The notes beneath the pieces were generated by a model. That model worked only from the letters and a program-made list of their open reading frames with translations, was not told the DNA's origin and did not search any database. Shown here piece by piece: positions 1 through 8,052 of a stretch of DNA of 64,000 nt. Source of the DNA: Acinetobacter pragensis (GTDB lineage: Bacteria > Pseudomonadota > Gammaproteobacteria > Pseudomonadales > Moraxellaceae). Position 1 is the first letter of the stretch. Every line of letters starts with the position of its first letter. The stretch lies in assembly GCF_001605895.1 (NCBI RefSeq), contig NZ_LUAW01000015.1, forward strand, positions 97,193-161,192. The letters are read 5' to 3'. Made by a program: the position numbers and the translations under genes.

Positions 1-2
1 GC

Positions 3-62
3 TACACCGAGCCATTGCTGCATGCTTACCGCTTGAAATTAAAAGGTTATATAGGTGACTAA
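3..62 (+). CDS. 3' end of an unidentified protein (partial)
   Basis: An open frame enters from the left edge and gives 19 residues ending ...LKLKGYIGD before TAA at 60-62. A Rho-independent terminator follows 12 bases later, which favours this frame as the true tail of an upstream gene. The other two forward frames also stay open for part of this stretch and stop at 36 and 58. The fragment is too short to assign a family. Confidence 0.4.
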   Translation, partial: YTEPLLHAYRLKLKGYIGD

Positions 63-73
63 TGCTGTAAACT

Positions 74-102
74 AAAAAAAGCCTCTTCGGAGGCTTTTTT
101 TT
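74..102 (+). terminator. Rho-independent terminator
   Basis: Stem AGCCTC / GAGGCT with a TTCG tetraloop, A-tract before and eight T after. It closes the gene entering from the left edge. Confidence 0.85.
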
Positions 103-155
103 ATGGATCAATTAAAACAGTAACAAGCTCTGCAGCACCATAATAAGGAACAACA

Positions 156-632
156 ATGTACTTCTGGAATGTCAATAAATTGGTAGAAGATTTAAGGTTG
201 AATAAAGTCTCAGAAGTGGATTTTAAAAATTATTATATCGCCAGCACCATTATTATATTTTTTAGTTATTTAGCGCTTACACTCACCCCAGAATCTTCAG
301 CTTCCGAAGCTTGGGCATCTTTTATTCTTCAAGTTGGTTTGCTGATGAGCTGGATGAATGCAATTTTTAAAGTGAATGGCGGTGAAAAAGGCCGTGATTT
401 TTTAAAGCGCATTATTGCCCTGTATTTACCTATTACACTTCAATCATTTGCACTGTTTATTGTTATTGGTGTTGTTTTAAATGTGATATTGCCTTTCTTT
501 TCTTCAAATTTAGATGAAGCTGCGTTTAAGCAATTCAACATTATTAAAGATCTTATTTTTGAAGTTATTCTCAGTACATATATTTATTGGCGCATCTATA
601 AAGCAGTGAAGCAAATTAATCATCCAAAATGA
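156..632 (+). CDS. small inner-membrane protein of unknown function
   Basis: A 158-residue protein with no family I recognise. Three strongly hydrophobic stretches are visible, at about residues 28-44 (after YYIASTIIIFF), 56-70 and 92-115, with a weaker one at 133-148. This suggests an integral inner-membrane protein with three or four helices and a short basic C-terminus. The ATG is preceded by TAAGGAA about six bases upstream, which supports this start. It stands alone: a terminator lies upstream and the downstream aldehyde dehydrogenase starts more than 100 bases later with its own ribosome binding site. I see no catalytic motif. Confidence 0.7.
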   Translation: MYFWNVNKLVEDLRLNKVSEVDFKNYYIASTIIIFFSYLALTLTPESSASEAWASFILQVGLLMSWMNAIFKVNGGEKGRDFLKRIIALYLPITLQSFALFIVIGVVLNVILPFFSSNLDEAAFKQFNIIKDLIFEVILSTYIYWRIYKAVKQINHPK

Positions 633-745
633 AGCAGGGAACTGTTCGCTATTTATTGCATAAGGTTTCATTCTGGTTTTTCCCATAGCATTTAGATCAT
701 GAAGCAATTACATTGGTAGAAATGACAAAAAATAGGATGGGATCT

Positions 746-2197
746 ATGGCAGCTTATACAGCGCTCGATTTGCAATATATTGGCGGGCAGTGGCGTTCAG
801 GGACATCAACAAAGTATTTAAAAAATATTAACCCATTTAATCAGGCGCTGATCTTTGAAATGCAGGCCGCCAGCAGTGTCGATGTTGACAGTGCTTATAG
901 CGCTGCAGAACACGCATTTAAAGATGGCGCTGCGCAATCCGCTGCTATTCGTAAATCGGTCATTCAAAACCTGCTCCAGATTGTTCAGACGCGCCGTGAA
1001 GAAATTATTGATTGGCTGATTCAAGAATCGGGCAGTACAAGGTTAAAGGCTAATATTGAAGTGGATGCGGCATTGGGCATTATTCAGGAGTCACTGAGTT
1101 TCACAGAAAAAACAGGCGTCACAGCGCTAGACAGTAAAGATCCTGCGCGTAAAAGCTGGATACTGCGTAAGCCGCTGGGTGTGATTGCCGTGATTAGCCC
1201 GTGGAATTTTCCGTTTCATTTGTCTATGCGGTCAGTGGTCACTGCCATTGCATGCGGAAATAGTGTGGTGCTTAAACCAGCAAGTGATACACCAGTGACA
1301 GGCGGAACTTTGCTGGCAAAACTTTTTGAAGAGGCGGGTTTGGCTTCGGGCTTGCTGAATGTTGTTGCAGGTTCAGGCAGTGAAATTGGGGATTATTTTG
1401 TAGATCACCCTGTACCTAAAATGATTTCATTTACGGGTTCAACCGAAGTGGGGCAACGGGTCGGCGCAAAAGCGGTGGGCGGTGAATATTTAAAACGTGT
1501 TGCGTTAGAATTGGGCGGCAATGCGCCGTTAGTTGTCTTGGATGATGCCGATGTGGATTTGGCCGTTGAGCTGACCGTGACTGGACGGTTTCTGCACCAA
1601 GGGCAAATCTGTATGAGTACGAACCGGGTAATTGTTGATGCCGCATTGCATGATGCTTATGTGCAAAAACTGCTTGAGCGCGTAAAGCAAATATCTGTGG
1701 GTGATCCAAATTTGCCGGAGACTTTAATTGGTCCAATTATCAATGCAGGTCAAGTCCAAAAACATCAGCAGATTATTCAGAAAGCGCAGGAGCAGGGTGC
1801 TGTTTTAATTTATGAGGGAGGAATTCAGGGGAATTTAGTTGCACCGCATATTTTTATTCAAGTCGATCCTGATTCAGATTTGGCGCAGCAAGAAAGCTTT
1901 GGCCCCATTCTGCCGATCCTGCAGGCAGAAAATGAAGCGCATGCTTTGACTCTGGCAAATTCAACACTCTTTGGCCTGTCCAGTGCAGTGTGTACGTCAA
2001 ATCTTGCGCGCGGCAGTGAGTTTGCAGTGCAGCTGGATATTGGCATGACGCATATCAATGGCATCAGTGTGGCAGATCATGCCAATGCGCCTTTTGGCGG
2101 TGAACGGAATTCAGGTCTAGGCCGTTTTAACGGTCGCTGGATATATGAAGAGTTTACTCGCACGCATTGGATGACTATGCCCGTTATGCCTGAATAA
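746..2197 (+). CDS. NAD(P)-dependent aldehyde dehydrogenase
   Basis: An aldehyde dehydrogenase superfamily member of 483 residues, oxidising an aldehyde to the carboxylate in the cytosol. The family signatures are all present: the substrate/cofactor motif SPWNFP with its oxyanion Asn near 154, ELGG with the general-base Glu near 255, and GQIC with the catalytic Cys near 289. The tail APFGGERNSGLGR is also typical. The overall pattern resembles the benzaldehyde/vanillin dehydrogenase branch, but the substrate cannot be read from sequence. In-frame starts also exist at 713 (TTG), 722 and 737. I chose 746 because AGGATGGG sits just upstream and MAAYTALDLQYIGGQW matches the usual family N-terminus. 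It appears monocistronic and is followed by a strong inverted repeat. Confidence 0.88.
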   Translation: MAAYTALDLQYIGGQWRSGTSTKYLKNINPFNQALIFEMQAASSVDVDSAYSAAEHAFKDGAAQSAAIRKSVIQNLLQIVQTRREEIIDWLIQESGSTRLKANIEVDAALGIIQESLSFTEKTGVTALDSKDPARKSWILRKPLGVIAVISPWNFPFHLSMRSVVTAIACGNSVVLKPASDTPVTGGTLLAKLFEEAGLASGLLNVVAGSGSEIGDYFVDHPVPKMISFTGSTEVGQRVGAKAVGGEYLKRVALELGGNAPLVVLDDADVDLAVELTVTGRFLHQGQICMSTNRVIVDAALHDAYVQKLLERVKQISVGDPNLPETLIGPIINAGQVQKHQQIIQKAQEQGAVLIYEGGIQGNLVAPHIFIQVDPDSDLAQQESFGPILPILQAENEAHALTLANSTLFGLSSAVCTSNLARGSEFAVQLDIGMTHINGISVADHANAPFGGERNSGLGRFNGRWIYEEFTRTHWMTMPVMPE

Positions 2198-2212
2198 GTA
2201 CAATAGGCCATC

Positions 2213-2246
2213 AGCAAGCAGAATTGGATATCACGTTCTGCTTGCT
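2213..2246. repeat. perfect 11-bp inverted repeat
   Basis: AGCAAGCAGAA and TTCTGCTTGCT pair perfectly around a 12-base loop, just after the aldehyde dehydrogenase stop codon. There is no U-tract, so it is a weak terminator at best. It may instead act as an mRNA end-stabiliser or as a structure before the next gene. Confidence 0.55.
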
Positions 2247-2280
2247 CAGCAGAAAATACATACTTATGAGGATGGGCAGC

Positions 2281-2331
2281 ATGAAAAGCCTGAAAGATTT
2301 TAAAATATGTGCGCTAATTTTAGGCCGCTGA
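2281..2331 (+). other. possible 16-codon leader ORF overlapping the SRAP start
   Basis: ATG at 2281 follows a good Shine-Dalgarno (GAGGATGGG) and encodes MKSLKDFKICALILGR. It then stops at 2329-2331, inside the SRAP gene, in a different reading frame. The SRAP ATG itself (2307) has only a weak ribosome binding site, so translational coupling is plausible. No homology supports the peptide. Confidence 0.3.
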
Positions 2332-2966
2332 CCTTACAGCAGCTGCATCAGCTGAGTTTGCCGGACATTTCATTTGAATATCCGGATGAAGTCTATCCGA
2401 ATTATGAAATGCCTTTGCTGTTTCAATCTGCGCAAGGGCTGGAATGGCGCAATGTCCATTTTGGCATGATTCCGAAATGGTCGGATGATACGTCAATTGC
2501 GTTAAAAACTTATAATGCGCGCAACGAAACCCTGTTGCAGAAACCAAGTTTTTTTAATGCTGTCAGTAAATGCAAGTTTGGCGTTGTTCCTGTTTCAGAG
2601 TTCTATGAATCTAAATACATTGAAAATAAAGCGCAGCGCTGGGGCGTGCGGCGTAAAGACGGCAAGGCATTTTATATTGCAGCGCTGTATGATATTTGCC
2701 AAAAAGGCGGGCAGGTGATCCGTTCAGCGACGATGATTACAATGGACGCAATAGACCATCCTATGATGAAAGACTTTCATGAGCCGGGCAGTGTAAAGCG
2801 CTCAGTTATTGTTATTCCGCAAGAAAGGCTGGAAGAGTGGTTAAGCTGGAAATCACCGAATATCTTAAGTTTTGTACACGGCTTTCCTGTTGAAGAATTT
2901 GAATGTTCGCATGTGCCTAAAATAAAAATCGAAAAAAACAGCCCCCAACTGAATTTTTTCGATTGA
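2307..2966 (+). CDS. SRAP-domain (HMCES/YedK-type) abasic-site protein
   Basis: A 219-residue SOS response-associated peptidase (SRAP) family protein. Family members form a covalent thiazolidine crosslink with abasic sites in single-stranded DNA through Cys2, which becomes N-terminal after Met removal. The protein begins Met-Cys-Ala-Asn, as required, and this decides the start. Other family residues are the Asn in NARNET (near 72), the Glu in VSEFYE (near 95), and the His in KDFHEPGSVKR (near 155). Its length is normal. The ribosome binding site is weak, and a better one serves an overlapping upstream mini-ORF. It converges with the MarR gene, with only 15 bases between the stop codons. Confidence 0.9.
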   Translation: MCANFRPLTLQQLHQLSLPDISFEYPDEVYPNYEMPLLFQSAQGLEWRNVHFGMIPKWSDDTSIALKTYNARNETLLQKPSFFNAVSKCKFGVVPVSEFYESKYIENKAQRWGVRRKDGKAFYIAALYDICQKGGQVIRSATMITMDAIDHPMMKDFHEPGSVKRSVIVIPQERLEEWLSWKSPNILSFVHGFPVEEFECSHVPKIKIEKNSPQLNFFD

Positions 2967-2981
2967 TATATCGACTGTATA

Positions 2982-3446
2982 TTAACGTGAAAGGTTTTTA
3001 AAAATATGTTTTAAACTTTCCATCATTTTTTCAATTTGAAGCGGTGTCAGCCCTTCAAATGACTGCTCCAGAACAACATTGGTCAAATCATTGATTTTTT
3101 GCGTCATTTGATTGCCTTTTTCAGTCAGTATGACTCGGGTGATGCGTGCATCATCTTCGCAAGAATAGGTGTTGACGAAACCTTCATCTTTGAGCCGGTA
3201 AACAATTTTGGTTGTGGTCGACATTTTAGAAACCACCATTTCAGACAGGTCTGAAACGCTTGCATTCGGTTTAGATTTCAAGGCAAGCAAAATACGGCGG
3301 CGTGAATTATCTACACCATACTTTTTTAATGCATGGTCGACATTCAGAACATACTGAGCATGGACTTGAGTGACCCAATAATAGGGAAAGTTTTCAAGGC
3401 TGAAATCATCGCCGCATGGCAAGAATTTTGAATATTTTTTCGTCAT
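2982..3446 (-). CDS. MarR-family transcriptional regulator
   Basis: A 154-residue winged-helix regulator of the MarR family. Helices and wing are recognisable: NSRRRILLALKSKPNASVSDLSEMV (about 47-71), the recognition region SKMSTTTKIVYRLKDEGFV (about 73-91), then the wing segment CEDDARITRVILTEKG, whose DxR and LTEKG pattern is typical. Family members bind palindromic operators as dimers and release on binding phenolic or other small ligands. The start has GGGGA about six bases upstream. No gene is divergent within 900 bases, so its target is not evident; the long AT-rich region upstream is the obvious place for its own operator. Confidence 0.85.
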   Translation of the reverse strand: MTKKYSKFLPCGDDFSLENFPYYWVTQVHAQYVLNVDHALKKYGVDNSRRRILLALKSKPNASVSDLSEMVVSKMSTTTKIVYRLKDEGFVNTYSCEDDARITRVILTEKGNQMTQKINDLTNVVLEQSFEGLTPLQIEKMMESLKHIFKNLSR

Positions 3447-4438
3447 TAATAGTCCCCAATTTTTGTAATTTTATTTTAACGATTCAGCATTTTATGAAAA
3501 ATAATAGTGTATTTTCAATAGGTTTTTTAAATATAATCAAGAAAGCCGATATATTTTCAGATAGGCTTGCATGATTTTTCCAATTAATTTTAACAGCAAA
3601 GAAATGGCATGGTGGAATTGCCTTACTTCTAGAGAGCTGTTCTCGTGCTTTATGTATAAAGCAGTGCTTCAATCGGCTATTAACTTTTGAAGCTATTGGT
3701 GCTGTGGGCGGGCCATTTTGTAAAATGACAGGGGATGCATTTCTAACTTTTGATTATGGTGCATGACCACGGCTTTAATTAACCCGATGCTGCACAAATG
3801 AAAATAAGCAATTTAAAAGCCATCTTTAAAACCTGCGGTAATAAGAATTATTTAAACGTTATTCCCTGTTCATTTGTTTTTGATCGATTCATGCATTATA
3901 TGATTAAGATCAAAAAAAAGCATTCAAGTTCTAGCTGAAAAATTATGGTTTTTCATGTTTTTTAGATGAAAACATATTTTTTTGGCTTAATGTGCATTTT
4001 AATGAAAATTTGAAATGAGAGCACTTGATATTATTACAAAAAATTTCAGGAAATTAGGCTATAGCCACGTGAAAGGATGTCTTAAATAGGTTGTTAAAAT
4101 TAATAATAATGATAAAACAAGCGCTTATTTATTTTGTTTAGTCTGCTTTGTTTTAAAAATCGGTGATGACTGCTGAATCTTTATTTGTAAGAATTTTTGT
4201 TCTGTACTCAGTTCTGCACTACTTTAAGGCGAAATAAAAATGAACTGGCCAAGCATCTTAAAATGTTATCTTTATTAATTAAAAAAACACAAAAAAGTTA
4301 TTACAAAGTTCTCAGTTTATGCATAATAAATTAACTTTAGCTGAAAAGGTTCTTTTTTATGGATCCCTCGCCGTGCGTAGGCCTATCTGATGTTCTTCAA
4401 ATTCAATGTTCTGTACACTGTTTTGGAGATGCAAACTA
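3447..4438. other. long AT-rich intergenic region
   Basis: About 990 bases without a convincing gene, lying between the start codons of the divergent MarR and yoaE genes. Short frames exist (for example on the minus strand at 3484-3672 and a 28-codon plus-strand frame near 3602), but none has a ribosome binding site or recognisable composition. A weak promoter-like pair (TTACAA at 4301, CATAAT at 4322, 15-base spacer) precedes yoaE. I searched the yoaE leader for the manganese (yybP-ykoY) riboswitch that precedes other TerC genes and saw no match. Confidence 0.4.
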
Positions 4439-5959
4439 ATGGAATTTTTAATGGACCCGGGTTTATGGGTCGGTTTAATTACTCTAATTATCTTAGAAAT
4501 TGTACTGGGTATTGATAACCTGGTATTCATTGCCATTTTGGCTGAAAAACTCCCGCCAGAACAGCGTGATAAGGCGCGTGTTGTTGGTCTTTCTCTCGCA
4601 CTCTTTATGCGTTTGGGCTTATTGTTTGCCATTTCTTGGTTAGTCACATTGACGAAACCGCTCGTCACGCTCTTTGATTGGACATTCTCAGGCCGAGACC
4701 TCATTCTTCTATTCGGCGGCTTATTCTTAGTGTATAAAGCCGTGACTGAACTGCATGAAAAAATGGAAGGTAAGCCTGAGCTAAAAGTCACGACAAAAGT
4801 TGTATATGCCGGCTTTACAGCGGTTGTTGCGCAAATTGTCGTGCTGGATGCCGTATTTTCCCTGGATTCTGTAATTACCGCCATTGGTATGGTGGATAAT
4901 ATTTATGTGATGATGGCTGCGATGGTCGTCGCTATGGCGGTGATGCTTCTGGCTTCTAAACCTTTGACAAACTTTGTCAACCGTCACCCGACTGTCGTCA
5001 TTTTGTGTTTAAGCTTCCTGCTTTTAATTGGTATCAGTTTAATTGCTGAAGGCTTTGGCTTCCATATTCCGAAGGGATATATCTATTCCGGTATTGGTGT
5101 TGCCATTGTGATTGAAGCATTCAATCAGTTTACACAGCGTAATGCAGTCAAGCATCAATCTAAAATTCCGCTTCGCCACCGGACTGCAGACAGTATTTTA
5201 AAACTGATGGGCGGAAAAGTTGAATCATCAGACGGCCCGAATTTACAGCAGGCTCAAGAGGCTTTTGCCGACGAAGAGCGCTATATGATCGGCGGTGTGC
5301 TGACTTTGGCGGAGCGTTCTGTAGCGACCATTATGACGCCGAGAAGTCAAATTTCTTGGGTCGATTTAAATGATTCTCCAGAAAAAATCCGTGAACAGGT
5401 GCTGTCAGTACCGCACAGCTTATTTCCGGTTTGCCGCGGCAGTATGGACAAAGTCATCAGTATTGTCCGCGCTAAGGAACTTTTAGATGTGTTGGATGAT
5501 GAAGCTGAGCTGAAAAATCTGATTAAGAAACATCGGCCAATTTATATCTTTGAGAAGATGAAAGTGATTGACGCAATCAATACTTTGCGGACTTCTAAAG
5601 GTTCATTGGTCATGGTATCTGATGAGTTCGGCAATGTTCAGGGCCTGATTTCACCCTTGGATGTTTTTGAAGCGATTGCTGGTGAATTCCCTGATGCGGA
5701 TGAACAGCTGGATTTAGTGAAAATCGGTGAGAAAGAATGGAAGGCTTCCGGCATGCTAGATATCTATCAGCTTGAATTGGAGCTGGGCATGCTGGATTTG
5801 GTCGAAGATGATGCCGGCTATATCAGTGTATCTGGACTGATTTTGGATAAAATGCAGGGCAATGTTGAAGTTGGCTCTGAACTGAATTATCAAGGCATTC
5901 AATTCATAGTGACTGAAATGGATGGCAATAGGATTAAAACAGTGCATATCCAAGCTTAG
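4439..5959 (+). CDS. yoaE: TerC/CBS/CorC-domain inner-membrane protein YoaE
   Basis: A 506-residue protein close in layout to E. coli YoaE. The N-terminal TerC-type membrane domain (about 1-235, seven or so helices) carries [15 protein letters not shown] near the start and [16 protein letters not shown] in the middle; these two acidic motifs define the family. Two CBS motifs follow (about 290-410, beginning [14 protein letters not shown]), then a CorC/HlyC transporter-associated domain at the C-terminus. TerC relatives are implicated in metal ion efflux, including Mn, at the membrane; the exact substrate of YoaE is not established. I preferred the ATG at 4439 over 4406 because GGAG lies ten bases upstream and [10 protein letters not shown] matches E. 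coli. A strong terminator follows. Confidence 0.92.
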   Translation: MEFLMDPGLWVGLITLIILEIVLGIDNLVFIAILAEKLPPEQRDKARVVGLSLALFMRLGLLFAISWLVTLTKPLVTLFDWTFSGRDLILLFGGLFLVYKAVTELHEKMEGKPELKVTTKVVYAGFTAVVAQIVVLDAVFSLDSVITAIGMVDNIYVMMAAMVVAMAVMLLASKPLTNFVNRHPTVVILCLSFLLLIGISLIAEGFGFHIPKGYIYSGIGVAIVIEAFNQFTQRNAVKHQSKIPLRHRTADSILKLMGGKVESSDGPNLQQAQEAFADEERYMIGGVLTLAERSVATIMTPRSQISWVDLNDSPEKIREQVLSVPHSLFPVCRGSMDKVISIVRAKELLDVLDDEAELKNLIKKHRPIYIFEKMKVIDAINTLRTSKGSLVMVSDEFGNVQGLISPLDVFEAIAGEFPDADEQLDLVKIGEKEWKASGMLDIYQLELELGMLDLVEDDAGYISVSGLILDKMQGNVEVGSELNYQGIQFIVTEMDGNRIKTVHIQA

Positions 5960-6024
5960 ATCTATACAGCTCACTCTGTTTAATTTGATGCAGATCTAGA
6001 ACATCTTCGTTTGCATCGTTTTAT

Positions 6025-6060
6025 AAATACCAGCCTATTGATGAATGGGCTGGTATTTTT
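6025..6060 (+). terminator. Rho-independent terminator of yoaE
   Basis: Perfect 11-bp stem AAATACCAGCC / GGCTGGTATTT with a 12-base loop, ending in a T run. It lies 65 bases after the yoaE stop. Confidence 0.85.
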
Positions 6061-6315
6061 GTATGAATTGGGTCGATTGCAAAGTAAAAACAATGAAAAA
6101 CCGCTGTTTGCTTTTCAGTATAAAGACAGGTATAACATTCGAATTAATATCAATTTAATTCAAAATACAGTCGTTTTTACAGGCTTCTGCTTTATACCGA
6201 AGGCTGTTTTATTACGGCTGTTAACAAAATGACTGGAAAGCCAGCATATGAATTAAAATGAATCTGGCGAATAAATACAAATACCGAAAAAATAATAATC
6301 TGGAATGTCCCTAAA
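6061..6315. other. intergenic, nothing recognised
   Basis: With the terminator, this makes a 356-base gap between yoaE and the next gene. A 73-codon frame runs from 6011 to 6232, but it reads straight through the terminator and looks like chance. No other feature is visible. Confidence 0.4.
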
Positions 6316-7047
6316 ATGAAAATCAAAGAAACTGTGATTGATTTTGCCAAGCTGTCACAAGAGGAAAAGCACCAGCAATTTCAGAAAATTTGGGAGTTCG
6401 ATCAGCGGATTTTTCCTAGCGGTACAATTGAGCAGCTTTACGATTACTTATATGATTTGGCTGCGGTATCTATCCCGATTGTGCAGTATTTTCATCGGGG
6501 GAAACTGGTTGGACAAAACATCATTCCTATTTTAAAGCTGAAAGCGGCGAAGAGAGATATTTTTATCATTACCTCCAGAGCCGGTTTTTTGACGGAATAC
6601 CGGGGCCGAAACCGCAGTCTAAATTCCGCCATACGCGTCGCATTGAATCATCGAATCCGTTATCCGGCGACACCGCTATGGTTTGTCACCACTTTGATGC
6701 AGCCTAAAATTTATCGGCTGTTCGCTTCACGCTCTGCGAATTTCTTTCCGCGCGCTGGCAGAGCAATGCCAAAGGCGCATGCTGAAGTGCTTCAAATAAT
6801 GCAAAGTTATTGTACTGACGTGCAGGTGCGCGGCGAAAATATTTTTGTGCATCGCTGCAATATTCCTAAAGTGACAGCTGAACAGCTGGTTCGGCTGCGC
6901 AACAGGTCAGATTCGCATAATCAGTACTTTTTACAGCATGTGCCGGATTATTTTGATGGGATGGGCCTCATGTGTATTTGCTGCTTGGATTTCAGCACCA
7001 TCTTTGAAACTATTTTTAATTTGGCAATGGGCCGTACCGTTAAATAA
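6316..7047 (+). CDS. unknown protein, possibly acetyltransferase-like
   Basis: A 243-residue protein I cannot place firmly. It opens MKIKETVIDFAKLSQEEKH and contains GKLVGQNIIPI...IFIITSRAGFLTEYRGRNR near 83-115. A strand followed by an Arg/Gly-rich turn recalls the acetyl-CoA-binding loop of GNAT folds, but the match is loose. The middle is Arg-rich (RLFASRSANFFPRAGRAM). The C-terminal part is hydrophobic with three clustered Cys (MGLMCICCLDF, about 219-229), which could be membrane-proximal. GGAATG precedes the ATG. It converges on thiM with a 25-base gap. Basic charge and lack of a signal peptide suggest a cytoplasmic or membrane-associated location. Confidence 0.6.
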   Translation: MKIKETVIDFAKLSQEEKHQQFQKIWEFDQRIFPSGTIEQLYDYLYDLAAVSIPIVQYFHRGKLVGQNIIPILKLKAAKRDIFIITSRAGFLTEYRGRNRSLNSAIRVALNHRIRYPATPLWFVTTLMQPKIYRLFASRSANFFPRAGRAMPKAHAEVLQIMQSYCTDVQVRGENIFVHRCNIPKVTAEQLVRLRNRSDSHNQYFLQHVPDYFDGMGLMCICCLDFSTIFETIFNLAMGRTVK

Positions 7048-7072
7048 AATGACTGCAGAAGCAGGCTGGTCT

Positions 7073-7942
7073 TTATAAAGGCAAAATGCAGAAATCACTG
7101 TATTGCCGAAAATCCTCTTCATTAAGGGAATAAATTTCATCTAAAAATGCCACATTAAAGCTGCCAGCAGTATTGGCGCGTGCATATGCTTTTTTTCCGG
7201 CTATGGCAAAATGGATGTGTGCGGCCATTGTACCTGCTGTGATGGTGCTGCTGACAGAACAATAGGCCGCCGTTAAGGCGCCTAAAGCGCAGCCGGAGGC
7301 GGTAATTTTAGGCTGCAGATATGATCCGCCATTAATTTGAATTACAGCATTCAGCTCTTTGGACAGAATAAAGTCTGATTCGCCAGAGATAGCAATGCAT
7401 TCCGTATGTTCAAACAATGGCTGCGCCTGCAGATAAATGGATTCACTGCTGACGGTGCTGTCGACGCCTTTGGCTTGAATTTGGTTACCAGCCAGTGCAC
7501 TGATTTCAGACGCATTGCCGCGAATGACGGTCGGCTGATACTGCAGCAAAAGATCTGCCATGTCAGAGCGCCATTTTAATACAGCGCCATAGCCCACAGG
7601 GTCCAGCACCCATATTTTTCCAAGGTTCTGTGCGGTTTGAGCCGCAATCTGCATCGCCTGCATCTGTTCTGATGTCGGTGTGCCCAGATTCAGGTTAATT
7701 GCGCTCGCAATGCTGGCGAAACTCTCCGCTTCAAATGGATTGTCAATCATTGCCGGAGATGCGCCAGCGGCTAAAAGAATATTGGCCACATAGTTGCTGG
7801 CAACCGTGTTGGTCATAATATGCACCAGCGGCTGCTGCGTTTTCAGTTCGATCCACGCATCAATGACTTGCTGCAGCAAGGGTGATGTTAAGTCGTGCAG
7901 CTGATCATTCGCAGTATTGCTGAGCTGTTCGGATTGATTCAT
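7073..7942 (-). CDS. thiM: hydroxyethylthiazole kinase
   Basis: A 289-residue ThiM, which phosphorylates 4-methyl-5-(2-hydroxyethyl)thiazole with ATP in thiamine salvage. Family signatures are clear: PLVHIMTNTVASNYVANILLA and GASPAMI near the N-terminus, VLDPVGYGA (about 121-129), VIRGNASEI (about 145-153), and the catalytic-loop motif ASGCALGAL (about 233-241). The start is preceded by AGGGAG. It stands alone, without thiD or thiE beside it. The 110 bases upstream lack the conserved CUGAGA and other elements of a TPP riboswitch, so thiamine control is not visible here. The first 25 residues are a polar extension relative to the core. Confidence 0.93.
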   Translation of the reverse strand: MNQSEQLSNTANDQLHDLTSPLLQQVIDAWIELKTQQPLVHIMTNTVASNYVANILLAAGASPAMIDNPFEAESFASIASAINLNLGTPTSEQMQAMQIAAQTAQNLGKIWVLDPVGYGAVLKWRSDMADLLLQYQPTVIRGNASEISALAGNQIQAKGVDSTVSSESIYLQAQPLFEHTECIAISGESDFILSKELNAVIQINGGSYLQPKITASGCALGALTAAYCSVSSTITAGTMAAHIHFAIAGKKAYARANTAGSFNVAFLDEIYSLNEEDFRQYSDFCILPL

Positions 7943-8018
7943 TTCGGGTTCTCCCTAAACGGGTGAAGCGGTTGGCTGTTTAATGAATAATAATGTGTTG
8001 CTGCGTTGACAGCTAGAG

Positions 8019-8035
8019 CGCGCATCAGATGCGCG
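8019..8035. repeat. GC-rich palindrome between two minus-strand genes
   Basis: CGCGCATC-A-GATGCGCG is a perfect palindrome in the 110-base gap upstream of thiM and downstream of the zinc-ribbon gene. It lacks a T-run on either side, so its role as terminator or operator is unclear. Confidence 0.45.
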
Positions 8036-8052
8036 TTCTGTATGATCAGTAT

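Noticed and set aside
4200..4438. Manganese (yybP-ykoY) riboswitch before yoaE
   Set aside because: The leader lacks the conserved paired internal loops and characteristic sequence of that motif.
4357..4884. 175-codon frame antisense to yoaE
   Set aside because: It mirrors the codon pattern of the real gene; the translation is Ser/Thr/Arg-rich without domains.
6011..6232. 73-codon frame after yoaE
   Set aside because: It reads through the yoaE terminator and has no ribosome binding site or recognisable sequence.
7943..8052. TPP riboswitch upstream of thiM
   Set aside because: None of the conserved TPP element segments is visible in the upstream stretch on the minus strand.
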